Below are positions 34,401 through 42,067 of a stretch of 64,000 bases of DNA, one piece after another (position 1 is the stretch's first letter; each line of letters opens with the position of its first letter). A program made the position numbers and the translations under genes. The notes beneath the pieces were generated by a model that was given only the letters and a program-made list of their open reading frames with translations, had not been told where the DNA came from and searched no databases. The stretch lies in NCBI RefSeq assembly GCF_013041615.1, contig NZ_JABEPQ010000001.1, positions 1,480,976 to 1,544,975 of the forward strand, read 5' to 3'. The DNA is from Knoellia koreensis (GTDB taxonomy: Bacteria > Actinomycetota > Actinomycetes > Actinomycetales > Dermatophilaceae).

Positions 34401-34545
34401 CGAGCGGTCCGCGGCGACGTCCGAAGGAGAGGTTCGGCGGGCGGCGACCGCCGGCACCCCCGGAGCCACCGGGCTGCGCGGGCCGCCCCGGCCGGCCGCC
34501 CTCGCCCGGGCGCTCGCCGGGACCGAACCACTCAGAAGAACTCAC
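31462..34545 (-). CDS. UPF0182 family large membrane protein
   Basis: A 1027-residue protein, the usual actinobacterial length. A Gly/Pro/Arg-rich N-terminal tail (1-45) is followed by about seven membrane helices (about 47-330) and a large extracytoplasmic domain (about 330-900) with SFYGGQDFWEVPED and NVTLGNLLTLPVGGGLLYVQP. The C-terminus has a Thr/Pro linker (about 925-945) and an Ala/Lys/Asp coiled-type end. Function is unknown. GTG at 34545 starts MSSSEWFGPGE; the upstream in-frame stretch is not protein-like. Its companions here, a PPA1309 protein and a PDZ/Lon-like protease, are its usual neighbours in actinobacteria. Confidence 0.92.
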   Translation of the reverse strand: MSSSEWFGPGERPGEGGRPGRPAQPGGSGGAGGRRPPNLSFGRRRGPLAPTIAILIVLGFLVTIFASLWTEVLWFGSVGYTDVFTKQLWTKVLLFVVGFVVTAALVGSSLVIGWRTRPIYAPVTAQQQNLDQYREAIEPLRKIAMVAIPGVLGLLAGAGAAGQWKTFLLWRNGVPFGTKDPQFKMDISFFVFTLPWIRFVLGFLTMALVMALVAAAFTHYVYGGLQIQNRGERTTRAARTHLAVLAAALVLVRAATYWFDRYSLATSANSGPVETGINYTAANAVLPTKVILAVAAIMTAGLFIAAIWTRSWRLPVIGLGLLVVTSVVVGSIYPALVQRFQVKPSEKSLEQPYLQRNIDATRKAYAIDKVEVQPYTATTEASPGQLRDDAETVPGIRLVDPNVVSPTFKQLQSVRNYYAFPDSLDVDRYTVDGQTRDTVVAVRELDLAGVPEQQRNWLNDHTVYTHGFGMVAAYGNQRTADGEPVFYAQNIPQSGKLPKFEPRIYFGEESPQYSIVGGPSGAAPREFDYPSEGGQENNTYAGSGGVDVGSFPRKVAYALKYRELNFLLSNAVNGDSKILDHRQPLERVERVAPWLTTDGNPYPAVVDGRVQWIVDGYTTTADYPYSSLTEIDNATSDSVTARSSAVRAIGSGKVNYIRNSVKATVDAYDGTVKLYAWDANDPLLKAWNKAFDGTVRPMSEIDADLMSHLRYPEDLFKVQRQLLTRFHVTDADSFYGGQDFWEVPEDPSADNPVDQPPYYLTLKLPEQESAKFSLTTTFKPRGDRQVLTGFLAVDADAGKTAGKPDADYGTMRLLALPKDTQVRGPGQVQNDINSSNQTSPAFSLTLSQFLNNARQQGSNVTLGNLLTLPVGGGLLYVQPIYVAAQGTSAFPLLRATVVAFGDKLAWSDTLDGALDGLFGGNSGATAGDSGTGGGGDGGTTPPTTPTTPTTPPSGATDPAALAKALTDIQAAYDEGQKALRDGDFAAYGAAQKKLDDAIKRAVAASPKGGTATVKPTPTPTGTATSTP

Positions 34546-34660
34546 GCCGTGCCCGATCTGCCGCGCGGATGCCTTCGCCACCCGCTGGTAGGGGGTCCAA
34601 CTTACCGACCGCCCCTGTGGTTCCCGCCGCCGAGGTCCCGCCGACGCCGACCCGGCGCGG

Positions 34661-34689
34661 GTATGCCGGGTGGTGGGCACGCGGCATAC
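34661..34689. repeat. Inverted pair of the GTATGCC motif
   Basis: GTATGCCG (34661-34668) faces CGGCATAC (34682-34689) across 13 bases, in the 150-bp divergent spacer between the UPF0182 and PPA1309 genes and just before the start of the latter. Same geometry as the pairs at 11503-11534 and 36574-36604. Confidence 0.7.
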
Positions 34690-34695
34690 GGCACC

Positions 34696-35250
34696 ATGGG
34701 GCGCGTGACATCGCAGACCCCCGAACGCCGCCAGGTCACCGACCCCCTCTCGATCGCCGCCCTCGACACCGAACGCCACGTCGCGGCCGGCGGGTGGGAG
34801 CAGAACCCGCGGCTGTTCGCGCTCGTGCCGACCGCCGATCTCGTCGCCCGCGAGCCGCACCTGCGGCCGGGTCTGCACGGCTCCGACCTCGCCGAGGGCG
34901 CGCTGAGCGCGATCGAGCAGGACAACCTGCCCCCCACGTCTAACCTCGAGTCTCTCCTCGGCGGCATCAGCTGGCCCGAGGCCGTCGTCGGCGCGGCGCT
35001 GGCGATCGAGCGGATCGTGGTGCCACCGGGCGCCGACAGCGACCTGCCCGACGACCCGGAGAAGGCCGTCGAGGCCCTGGCCAACCATCCGCAGCGGCAG
35101 GACGTGCGGCTGCTGGTCGCCGTCACCCGCGACGGCCAGGCGCGGTGCCTGCTGCGCCAGCGCGCCCACGACAGCGACGACCAGGTCGCGGCGGGTGAGG
35201 ACATCGCGCCCGGTCTGGTGCACGCCCTGCGGGCGACCCTGCAGGACTAG
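34696..35250 (+). CDS. PPA1309 family protein
   Basis: A 184-residue protein of the actinobacteria-specific PPA1309 family, function unknown. Typical segments are ALDTERHVAAGGWEQNPRLFALVPT (about residues 22-46) and LLGGISWPEAVVGAALAIERIVVPP (about 88-112), ending with a C-terminal DSDDQVAAGEDIAPGLV block. ATG at 34696 is used; GTG at 34705 is an alternative start. Its place between UPF0182 (divergent) and the PDZ protease (convergent) is conserved in the phylum. Confidence 0.88.
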   Translation: MGRVTSQTPERRQVTDPLSIAALDTERHVAAGGWEQNPRLFALVPTADLVAREPHLRPGLHGSDLAEGALSAIEQDNLPPTSNLESLLGGISWPEAVVGAALAIERIVVPPGADSDLPDDPEKAVEALANHPQRQDVRLLVAVTRDGQARCLLRQRAHDSDDQVAAGEDIAPGLVHALRATLQD

Positions 35251-35263
35251 CGCGGCGGTCGCC

Positions 35264-36373
35264 TCAGCGGGTGCAGGTCGGCAGCGATCCACCCTTGCCG
35301 GCGGCGATCGACTCGACCGACGACCTGGCCTCGTCGAAGGTCGCGATCCGCACCACCTTGAGCCCGTCCGGCACGTGGCCGACGACCTCGGAGCAGTTGT
35401 CGGCCGGGGCGAGGAACCACTTCGCTCCCCCGTCGCGCGCACCCACGAGCTTCTGCCGGATGCCGCCGATCGGGCCCACCGCGCCGGTGTAGTCGATGGT
35501 CCCGGTGCCGGCGATCTTCTGCCCGCCGGTGAGGGCGCCCGGGGTGAGGGTGTCGTAGAGCCCGAGCGCGAACATCGTTCCGGCAGAAGGGCCTCCGACG
35601 TCACCGGCGTCGATGGTGACCTTGTAGGGGAAGTCGAAGGTCAACCCGAGGAAGACCCCGATCGTGGTGCGACCCTGGTTCTCCTTGGTCGCCGCCTCGA
35701 CCGTGACGGGCTTGCCGTCGCGGACGAGCCCGAGCCGGACCTTCTCGCCCGGCTTGTGCTTGCCGATGGCGGTGCGGACGGCCTCGGTGTTCGCGACCGG
35801 CTTCCCGTCGATGGTGTCGATCCGGTCGCCCGCCTTGAGGAGCGACTGGTTCGGGCTGTCCTTGGTGACCTGGCCGACGACGATGTGCGACTTCACGTCG
35901 GCCCCAACGGCCTTGAGTGCCACGGCAATCGCCTCCTGCTGGGAGTCGACCATCTCGGCGGCGTTCTCCTCCTGCACCTGCTTGCTGGTGACGCCCTTGG
36001 GGAAGTACGCCTCCTCCGGCTCGATCTCCTCGCTCCGGCTGATCGCCGCGTGCAGCAGGTCCCAGACGGTGACCTTGAGCCCGGGCCCGCCGGCGACGCG
36101 CACGGTGGTGAAGTCGAGCGCGCCATCGGTCGGGTACGTCTTGGCCCCTGACACGGTGATCAGCTGCTTGTCGTCGAGCTTGCCCAACGTGTTGGTGACG
36201 GGGCCCGGCTTGAGGACGATGTAGGGCAGGCCGACCATCGTCGACAGGGCCGCGAACGCGATGACGAGGAAGCCACCAACGAGGGTGGCGACCGAACGTC
36301 GGCCGAGGCGGTAGGGATCACCCTCGACCGGGCCCGGCCCCCAGTGGTCGGGCGCGGAGTCGTGCTGGCTCAT
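35264..36373 (-). CDS. Membrane-anchored PDZ / Lon-type S16 serine protease (YlbL-like)
   Basis: A 369-residue protease with one N-terminal membrane helix (about 29-53), a PDZ domain (about 130-225) and a C-terminal Lon-like proteolytic domain. The catalytic dyad is visible: Ser263 in DVGGPSAGTM and Lys308 in GGIRQKLVGA. The protease domain faces outside. Substrates are unknown; homologues neighbour UPF0182 genes. The ATG at 36373 overlaps the moaE stop by one base (TGATG), so it is coupled to moaE upstream. Confidence 0.92.
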   Translation of the reverse strand: MSQHDSAPDHWGPGPVEGDPYRLGRRSVATLVGGFLVIAFAALSTMVGLPYIVLKPGPVTNTLGKLDDKQLITVSGAKTYPTDGALDFTTVRVAGGPGLKVTVWDLLHAAISRSEEIEPEEAYFPKGVTSKQVQEENAAEMVDSQQEAIAVALKAVGADVKSHIVVGQVTKDSPNQSLLKAGDRIDTIDGKPVANTEAVRTAIGKHKPGEKVRLGLVRDGKPVTVEAATKENQGRTTIGVFLGLTFDFPYKVTIDAGDVGGPSAGTMFALGLYDTLTPGALTGGQKIAGTGTIDYTGAVGPIGGIRQKLVGARDGGAKWFLAPADNCSEVVGHVPDGLKVVRIATFDEARSSVESIAAGKGGSLPTCTR

Positions 36374-36825
36374 CAGGGCAGCCCCACCCACTCGTCGGTG
36401 CCGTCGGTGAACTCCTGGTGCTTCCAGATCGGCACGGTCGCCTTGAGCGTGTCGATGAGGTCGCGGCAGGCCTCGATCGCCTGCGCGCGGTGCGGCGCCG
36501 AGACGGCGGCCACCACGGCGAGGTCCCCGACCTTGAGCCGCCCGCTGCGGTGGACGGCGGCCACCTTGGCGACGGTATGCCGCGTGGCGACCTCACGGCA
36601 TACCCGCGCCAGCTCGTCCGCGGCGCTCGGGTGCGCGGAGTAGTCCAGGCCGGCCACCTCCTCGCCGTGGTCGTGGTCGCGCACGACACCCACGAAGAGG
36701 GACACCGCGCCACACCGCGGGTGCTGCACGGCCGCGAGCGCCTCGTCGACCGACAGGGGCGCCTCGCGGATATCGGCGAGCACGACCTCGGCGGGGTCGG
36801 TGAGCTGGGTCGAACGGTCCGACAT
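36373..36825 (-). CDS. moaE: Molybdopterin synthase catalytic subunit
   Basis: Large subunit of molybdopterin synthase (150 residues), which transfers sulfur from MoaD thiocarboxylate to precursor Z. Conserved blocks: AVSLFVGVVRDHDHGEEVAGLDYSAH (residues 40-65), KVAAVHRSGRLKVGD (about 89-103) and the C-terminal WKHQEFTDGTDEWVG with the catalytic Lys. No moaD or other molybdenum cofactor gene is adjacent; moeZ, which can activate MoaD-type proteins, is at 61573-62784. The gene contains an inverted pair of the GTATGCC motif (36574-36604). Confidence 0.92.
   Translation of the reverse strand: MSDRSTQLTDPAEVVLADIREAPLSVDEALAAVQHPRCGAVSLFVGVVRDHDHGEEVAGLDYSAHPSAADELARVCREVATRHTVAKVAAVHRSGRLKVGDLAVVAAVSAPHRAQAIEACRDLIDTLKATVPIWKHQEFTDGTDEWVGLP
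36574..36604. repeat. Inverted pair of the GTATGCC motif inside moaE
   Basis: GGTATGCCG (36574-36582) and CGGCATACC (36596-36604) form a perfect 9-bp inverted repeat with a 13-base loop, within coding sequence. Third pair with nearly identical spacing in this window. Confidence 0.7.
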
Positions 36826-36830
36826 CGCTT

Positions 36831-37994
36831 TCAGGCCTTCCTGCGGCGGCGCCGCACGATTGCCGCCGTGCCCACGAGGGCGACGGCGGCGCTGGCCGCC
36901 CCGAGGGCGGCGTCCTTGCGGTCGAGCCGGCGGGCTGCGACCGCGTGTGATCCTGCGATGGTCCCGAGCAGGACGCCGAGGCAGGTCTCGTTGTCGTGCA
37001 CCGGTTCCCACCCGGCCTCGAGCAGCCGCTGCGAGGACACGGCCCAGGGGAAGACGACGAAGGTGAGGTCGCTGGCGGGTGCCGGCAGCATCCCAACGCG
37101 GTGGAGCCGGTCGGCGGTTCCCATGGCCGAGGACAGGCTCAGCGACACCGGCCGCATCCCGGTGAGCCGCTCGAGCTCGGCGTGGGTGAGGTGGCCCGGC
37201 GCTCCGACCGGGACGACACCTTCCATGCCGGTCGCCACGACGAGCGCAACGGCGGTGCCGAGGTCGTCGACGTGGCAGAACTGCCAGGCCGGCGCGGCGC
37301 CCCGGACGGTGAGCAGCCGGGGTGCCTCGAAGTGCCGGGTGAGGACCGTGTCGACGCCCTCCCCCACGAGGGCCGCCGGGCGCACCACGGACAGGCGCAG
37401 GCCGGGGTGGACGTCACGCGCGACGGCGACGAGCTGCTCGACGTCCATGAGGTCGCCGACCTGGCCGCCGTCGCTGGGCGCGCGCAGCGGCGCGTCGTCG
37501 GGCAGCGGCACGGGGTTGTCCGCCTCGGCGCCGTAGACCTGCGCGCTCGTCACGACGACCAGGTGCCGCACCCCGGCTGCCGCGGCAGCCGTCACGACGG
37601 TCTGGGCCCGGCGCAGGCTGCGCTCGCGGCGGGCGCGGGTGCCGAGGGCCAGGTCGGCCGCCAGATCGGTGCTGACGGCGACGTATGCCGCGACGTCGGC
37701 TCCGCGCAGGGCCTGCGCCAGTGCCGGGTCGGCCGGGTCGCAGCGGCTGAACTCGACACCCTCGACTCCCGGTGGCTCGAGCCCGATGGCGCGGACGCTG
37801 CCGATCGGGGCGGGAGCCGGCCGGTCCGTGCCACGGGTCGATGCAGGTCGGATGGGTGCGGACCGGGTGGACGCAGAGGCCAGCGCGCGCAGCACCGCCC
37901 GGCTCGCGGCGTCGCCGTTCGCCACCACGGCGACGTCGACGGCGCTACGCCGCGAGCGAACGGCGCCCTTGGGGGCGCGCGCAGGGGAACTCAC
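36831..37994 (-). CDS. NAD-dependent epimerase/dehydratase-like protein (extended SDR) with C-terminal membrane segment
   Basis: A 387-residue extended short-chain dehydrogenase-like protein. The body shows the SDR scaffold (LVVVTSAQVYGAEADNPVP around residue 150, LRLSVVRPAALVGEGVDT around 205, and WQFCHVDDLGTAVALV around 245). The nucleotide-binding motif is degenerate (VDVAVVANGDAASRA in place of TGxxGxxG) and the Tyr-xxx-Lys pair is disturbed (Lys missing), so catalysis is doubtful. The C-terminus has a hydrophobic stretch (about 360-380) ending in a basic cluster. It ends 5 bases before moaE. The start is GTG at 37994. Confidence 0.75.
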   Translation of the reverse strand: MSSPARAPKGAVRSRRSAVDVAVVANGDAASRAVLRALASASTRSAPIRPASTRGTDRPAPAPIGSVRAIGLEPPGVEGVEFSRCDPADPALAQALRGADVAAYVAVSTDLAADLALGTRARRERSLRRAQTVVTAAAAAGVRHLVVVTSAQVYGAEADNPVPLPDDAPLRAPSDGGQVGDLMDVEQLVAVARDVHPGLRLSVVRPAALVGEGVDTVLTRHFEAPRLLTVRGAAPAWQFCHVDDLGTAVALVVATGMEGVVPVGAPGHLTHAELERLTGMRPVSLSLSSAMGTADRLHRVGMLPAPASDLTFVVFPWAVSSQRLLEAGWEPVHDNETCLGVLLGTIAGSHAVAARRLDRKDAALGAASAAVALVGTAAIVRRRRRKA

Positions 37995-38055
37995 TTCGGC
38001 CTCCGCGTGGTTGTCTGGGTGGACGTCATCCTCTCAGGAGCCACCAGGAGCTGTT

Positions 38056-39483
38056 GTGCCCGACCACCCCGACCTGCCCCAGTCGCCCGACCAGCCGGGC
38101 GATGACGACGGCACGGGCCTGCCACCCGAGCTCGAGCAGGTGCTGCGCCAGCTGACCGGCGGCCAGCAGCTCGACCCGCAGATGGTCAAGGCCCTCAAGG
38201 ACATGGGCGTCGACCAGGTCGACCCCGCCATGCTGTCGATGATGGCCGGCCAGGTGCAGGCGATGTTCGCCGGCGGCCCGTCCGACGAGGCGTTCAACGT
38301 GGCGCTGGCGACCGACACCGCCCGCAAGACCGTGGCCGCCGGCGGCGACGCCCTCGTGAGCGAGGCCGAGCGACGCCAGCTCGACACCGCCGCCCAGGTG
38401 GCCGAGCTGTGGCTCGACGACGTAACCGCCTTCTCCGCCCCCGGCATCAGCACCCACGCCTGGAGCCGCGCCGAGTGGGTCGAGGAGACCATGCCGATGT
38501 GGCGCCAGCTCGTGGAACCGGTGGCCGAGGGGGTCGGCCGTGCGGTCTCGACCGCGATGCGCGCCCAGATCGGCGAGCTCGGCGACCTGCCCGAGGGCGC
38601 GGTTCCCGAGGGCCTGCTGCCGCCGGGGATGGACCCGGCCGCGATGCTCGGCCAGATGGAGCCGATGCTGGCGAAGATGAGCGGCTCGATGTTCGGGCTC
38701 CAGGTCGGGCAGGCCGTGGGGGCGCTGGCCGCCGAGACCGTCAGCGGCACCGAGGTCGGTCTGCCGCTGGTGTCCGACCGGTCGGTGGCGCTGTTGCCGG
38801 CCAACGTCGCCGCCTTCGCCGAGGGACTTGGCGTCGACCTGGACCAGGTGCGGCTCTACCTCGCGGTCCGCGAGGCCGCCCGGGTGCGGCTCTTCGCGCG
38901 GGTGCCGTGGATCGGTCCCCAGCTGGTGACGGCCGTGCGGGACTACGCCCGCGACATCACCATCGACACCGACCGCATCGAGACGGCCCTGCAGTCGGTC
39001 GACCCCAGCGACGCGAGCGCCCTGCAGTCCGCGCTGCAGGACCAGCTGTTCCGGCCCGACCCCAGCCCCGCGCAGCGGGCCGCGCTGGCCCGGCTCGAGA
39101 CCTACCTCGCCCTCGTCGAGGGCTGGGTCGACGTCGTCGCCGAGCGCGCCACCCGACAGCACCTGCCGCAGGCGGCCGCTCTCGCCGAGGCGGTGCGCCG
39201 CCGCCGGGCCACCGGCGGTCCGGCCGAGAAGGTGTTCTCCGGCCTGGTCGGCCTCGAGCTGCGCCCGCGCCGGCTGCGTGACGCCGCCAACCTGTGGGCG
39301 GCGCTGGAGGCCAAGCACGGCATCACCGGCCGCGACGGCGCGTGGGGGCACCCGGACGTCGCACCGACCGCCGCAGACCTGGACGACCCGCTCGGCTACG
39401 TCGAGAAGGTCGGCTCCACCGACGGCTCCGACGCCGACCTCGACGCCGCGCTCGACCAGATCCTGCGCGAGGGCGACCAGTGA
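38056..39483 (+). CDS. DUF2342 / putative zinc-dependent metalloprotease-type hydrolase (metal motif not conserved)
   Basis: A 475-residue protein of the actinobacterial DUF2342 family (zincin-like fold, often called putative hydrolase). The characteristic segment is VRLYLAVREAARVRLFARVPWIGPQL (about residues 270-295); where active zincins have HExxH this reads REAAR, so a zinc site of that type is missing. The N-terminal third is rich in PPELEQVLRQL-type helices. GTG at 38056 has AGGAG at 38046-38050. Its stop overlaps the NUDIX start as GTGA. Its orthologue also neighbours UPF0182 and the PDZ protease in mycobacteria. Confidence 0.8.
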   Translation: MPDHPDLPQSPDQPGDDDGTGLPPELEQVLRQLTGGQQLDPQMVKALKDMGVDQVDPAMLSMMAGQVQAMFAGGPSDEAFNVALATDTARKTVAAGGDALVSEAERRQLDTAAQVAELWLDDVTAFSAPGISTHAWSRAEWVEETMPMWRQLVEPVAEGVGRAVSTAMRAQIGELGDLPEGAVPEGLLPPGMDPAAMLGQMEPMLAKMSGSMFGLQVGQAVGALAAETVSGTEVGLPLVSDRSVALLPANVAAFAEGLGVDLDQVRLYLAVREAARVRLFARVPWIGPQLVTAVRDYARDITIDTDRIETALQSVDPSDASALQSALQDQLFRPDPSPAQRAALARLETYLALVEGWVDVVAERATRQHLPQAAALAEAVRRRRATGGPAEKVFSGLVGLELRPRRLRDAANLWAALEAKHGITGRDGAWGHPDVAPTAADLDDPLGYVEKVGSTDGSDADLDAALDQILREGDQ

Positions 39484-40088
39484 CCGACCCCGCCACCGCG
39501 TCCGCGGAGCCGGACGCGCAGGCTGGCGTGCCCGCGGCATACCTGGCCCTGCGCGACGACGCGATGGCGACGCTGCGCGCGTGGGACGCGTTCGACGACC
39601 AGCAGGAGCAGTGGCGGCGCGAGCTGCTCGCCCACCTGGAGGTCCACCCCGGCGCCATGTGGAAGCAGGGCCCGCCCCAGCACCTCACGGCCGGGGCGAT
39701 CGTCCTCAACCAGTCACTCGACCAGGTCCTGCTGACCCTGCACGCCAAGGCCGGGATGTGGCTGCAGTTCGGTGGTCACTTCGAGCCCGAGGACCGCAGC
39801 GTGCACGCGGCGGCCACGCGCGAGGCACGCGAGGAGAGCGGCCTGGCCGACCTCGTGCTCGACCCGCGCATCGTCGAGCTGCACCGGCACCGGCTGCTGG
39901 CGGCCGGCTTCGGCCGGTGCGAGGAGCACCTCGACATCCGGTATGCCGCGGTCGTCCCCGACGACGCCGCGTTCGCCGTGAGCGACGAGTCGCTCGACGT
40001 GGCGTGGTGGCCGGTCGACGCCCTGCCACCCGAAAGTGCGCACGAGATCGCGCCGATGGTCGCCGCGGCGCTGCGGCTGCTGGGCTGA
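39480..40088 (+). CDS. NUDIX hydrolase
   Basis: A 202-residue NUDIX enzyme with an intact box, GGHFEPEDRSVHAAATREAREESGL pattern (G-x5-E-x7-R-E-x2-E-E-x-G; about residues 97-121), cleaving a nucleoside diphosphate linked to another group. It has an N-terminal helical extension of about 60 residues. The substrate cannot be told. The start GTG at 39480 overlaps the DUF2342 stop (GTGA), so the two are co-translated. Confidence 0.9.
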   Translation: MTDPATASAEPDAQAGVPAAYLALRDDAMATLRAWDAFDDQQEQWRRELLAHLEVHPGAMWKQGPPQHLTAGAIVLNQSLDQVLLTLHAKAGMWLQFGGHFEPEDRSVHAAATREAREESGLADLVLDPRIVELHRHRLLAAGFGRCEEHLDIRYAAVVPDDAAFAVSDESLDVAWWPVDALPPESAHEIAPMVAAALRLLG

Positions 40089-40110
40089 GGCTGCCGCCCG
40101 GCGAACGGCC

Positions 40111-40698
40111 TCAGTCGTCGCTCGGCCCGAAGTCGAGCGCGGCCTGGTGCGGCTCGCCCCGCTCCGCCGGCTCACCACCCGGGCTCTCGACGTCGTCGGA
40201 CAGGTCGAGCCCGGCTGCATGGGCGACGCCCTCGAGGTAGCCACGCGCGCGCTCGAGCCGCGGGTAGCCGGCGAGCAGCTGCCAGAACTCTGGCCCGTGA
40301 CCCGGCGCGAGCAGGTGGGCCAGCTCGTGCAGGATCACGTAGTCCAGGACGTAGGCGGGCATGCCCTTGACCCGGTGCGAGATGCGGATCGTGCGGTCAC
40401 TCGGCGTGCACGACCCCCAGCGGGAGTTCTGGTTGGTGACCCAGCGGATGCTGGCCGGCTTGGCGAGCCCGCCGAGGTAGCGCCCCGACAGATCGGCCGC
40501 GCGCGTGGACAGCTCGGCGTCACTGGGGCGACGGCGTCGGTCGCCCTTCTCGAGCCGCTCGACCATGGTCGCGACCCACTGCCGCTCCTCAGCCTTGGTG
40601 AACCGCGCGGGGATGAGCACGATCGTGCGGCCGCCCTCGCGGTACGCACTCACGGTGCGACGCCGCCTGCGGCTGCGTCGGACCTCGATGTCGCTCAT
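40111..40698 (-). CDS. YgjP-like (SprT/M48-type) zinc metallopeptidase domain protein
   Basis: A 195-residue protein with the YgjP/DUF45 metallopeptidase motif VILHELAHLLAPGHGPEFW (about residues 119-137), providing HExxH plus the third His ligand, preceded by the hallmark NSRWGSCTPSDRTIRIS. Such proteins often accompany restriction or repair systems, but nothing of that kind is adjacent here. ATG at 40698 has GGAGGA just upstream, placed unusually close. The C-terminal 40 residues are polar and acidic. Confidence 0.88.
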   Translation of the reverse strand: MSDIEVRRSRRRRRTVSAYREGGRTIVLIPARFTKAEERQWVATMVERLEKGDRRRRPSDAELSTRAADLSGRYLGGLAKPASIRWVTNQNSRWGSCTPSDRTIRISHRVKGMPAYVLDYVILHELAHLLAPGHGPEFWQLLAGYPRLERARGYLEGVAHAAGLDLSDDVESPGGEPAERGEPHQAALDFGPSDD

Positions 40699-40770
40699 TC
40701 CTCCACGATAGGCGAGCACGCGGACATTCCCGAGCAGCACGAGCCGTGCCTGTGGACGAGACGCGCCGCC

Positions 40771-41595
40771 TCAGCGACTGTGAAAAACCGGCGCCCGCTT
40801 GGCAGCTGCGGCAGCGATGCCCTCGTGCAGGTCCTCGGTAGCGAGCGTCGTCGCCTGGGCCAGCGCCTCCCACTGCAGCGCGGTCTCGTGGCTGTCGTGG
40901 CCGCCGCCCCGGAGCGCCTGCACGGTGAGCCGGCTCGCGATGGGAGCCGTGGCTGCCACCCGGTCGGCCGCCTCCAGTGCGCGGTCGAGCACCTCCCCCG
41001 CCGGGTATGCCGCGGACGCCAGTCCCAGCCCGACCGCCTCCTCGCCGGTGACGATGCGTCCGGTGAGGAGCAGGTCGCGCGCCACCGCCATGCCCGCGAC
41101 GTCCGGCAGCGACCAAGTGGTCGCCATCCCCGGGTGCAGCCCCAGCGAGGTGAACGGCACGCCCAGCTTGGCGTCAGCGGCGGCATACCTGATGTCACAG
41201 GCGAGCGCGATCGCCAGGCCCGCGCCGATGGCCGACCCGTTGACCGCAGCGATCGTCGGGACCGGAACGTCCCTGATCGTGAGCCAGGTGCGGTAGAAGG
41301 TCAGCATCCGCTCGCGCAGGTCGCTGACCGAGGCGTCCTTGTCCTTGACGATCCACGACAGGTCCCCACCCGCGCAGAAGGCCGGCGGGGCACCCGTGAC
41401 GACGACGGCGGCCAGCTCGGGGTCGGCCGCAAGGGCCGGCATGAGCCGCCCCCAGGACTCGGTCATGGGCGTGCTCATCGAGTTGCGGCGCTCCGGCAGG
41501 TCGAGGGTGACGACCGCGATCCGGCGCCCGCTGGAGTCGCGCCGCTCGGCCCGCAGGTCGGTCAGGTCGGTCTCCCACCAGGGCTGCGTGCTCAT
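40771..41595 (-). CDS. Enoyl-CoA hydratase/isomerase family protein
   Basis: A 274-residue crotonase-fold enzyme, probably acting on 2-enoyl-CoA or a related acyl-CoA. Oxyanion-hole segments FCAGGDLSWIV (about residue 73) and NGSAIGAGLAIALACDIRYAA (about 120-140) are present, followed by FTSLGLHPGMATTWSLP. Of the two catalytic Glu positions of classical hydratases, the first is replaced by His in GLHPG, so isomerase, thioesterase or other crotonase chemistry is possible. ATG at 41595. Confidence 0.85.
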   Translation of the reverse strand: MSTQPWWETDLTDLRAERRDSSGRRIAVVTLDLPERRNSMSTPMTESWGRLMPALAADPELAAVVVTGAPPAFCAGGDLSWIVKDKDASVSDLRERMLTFYRTWLTIRDVPVPTIAAVNGSAIGAGLAIALACDIRYAAADAKLGVPFTSLGLHPGMATTWSLPDVAGMAVARDLLLTGRIVTGEEAVGLGLASAAYPAGEVLDRALEAADRVAATAPIASRLTVQALRGGGHDSHETALQWEALAQATTLATEDLHEGIAAAAAKRAPVFHSR

Positions 41596-41741
41596 GGGAG
41601 CGAACCCTAAGGGGCGGCTGAGCACGACGCGACCCGCGGTCGCTGAGCACCCCCCTTGCGCGATTTTGTGCTCAGCATGGTCTAAGTTGGCCGGAGTCCG
41701 GCGCCGCAACCGTGCGGCGCGATCGACAAGGAGACATGGCG

Positions 41742-41900
41742 ATGGCAGACGAGACCTACAAGGGCGAGTTCTACTGCGTGAAGTGCAAGGAGAAGCGCGA
41801 GGCCGAGGGCAAGGTCGTCGAGACCAACGGCCGCCGCATGGCCAAGGGTGTGTGCCCGGTCTGTGGCACCAACCTCAACCGCATTCTCGGCAAGGCCTGA
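41742..41900 (+). CDS. DUF5679 small zinc-ribbon protein
   Basis: A 52-residue protein with two CxxC knuckles, FYCVKCKEK and GVCPVCGTN, typical of DUF5679. Its role is unknown, perhaps nucleic acid or protein binding. Two in-frame ATGs exist (41736 and 41742); AAGGAG at 41728-41733 is only two bases from the first but eight from the second, so 41742 is chosen. It is a single-gene unit closed by a strong terminator. Confidence 0.85.
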   Translation: MADETYKGEFYCVKCKEKREAEGKVVETNGRRMAKGVCPVCGTNLNRILGKA

Positions 41901-41917
41901 CGCAGGCTTTCCCATCG

Positions 41918-41957
41918 CGAGGGGCGGACCCGACCAGCCGGTCGGGTCCGCCCCTCG
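41918..41957 (+). terminator. Intrinsic terminator after DUF5679 gene
   Basis: Perfect 18-bp arms at 41918-41935 and 41940-41957 (core GAGGGGCGGACCCGAC) with a 4-base loop AGCC, followed by CTGTTT. It begins 17 bases after the stop codon. Confidence 0.9.
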
Positions 41958-42067
41958 CTGTTTCCCGCAGACCACTTGCGCCCCACCAGACGCATCGACC
42001 CCGTGTTGGAGCGGTTCACCTGTGGATGACCGCTTTTGCCCCGGATTGCCTGTGCCAGATTGAACCG

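Noticed and set aside
34546-35604. Long in-frame extension upstream of the UPF0182 start
   Set aside because: The frame is open only because of high GC; it runs antisense to the PPA1309 gene and the protein-like UPF0182 sequence begins at the GTG at 34545.
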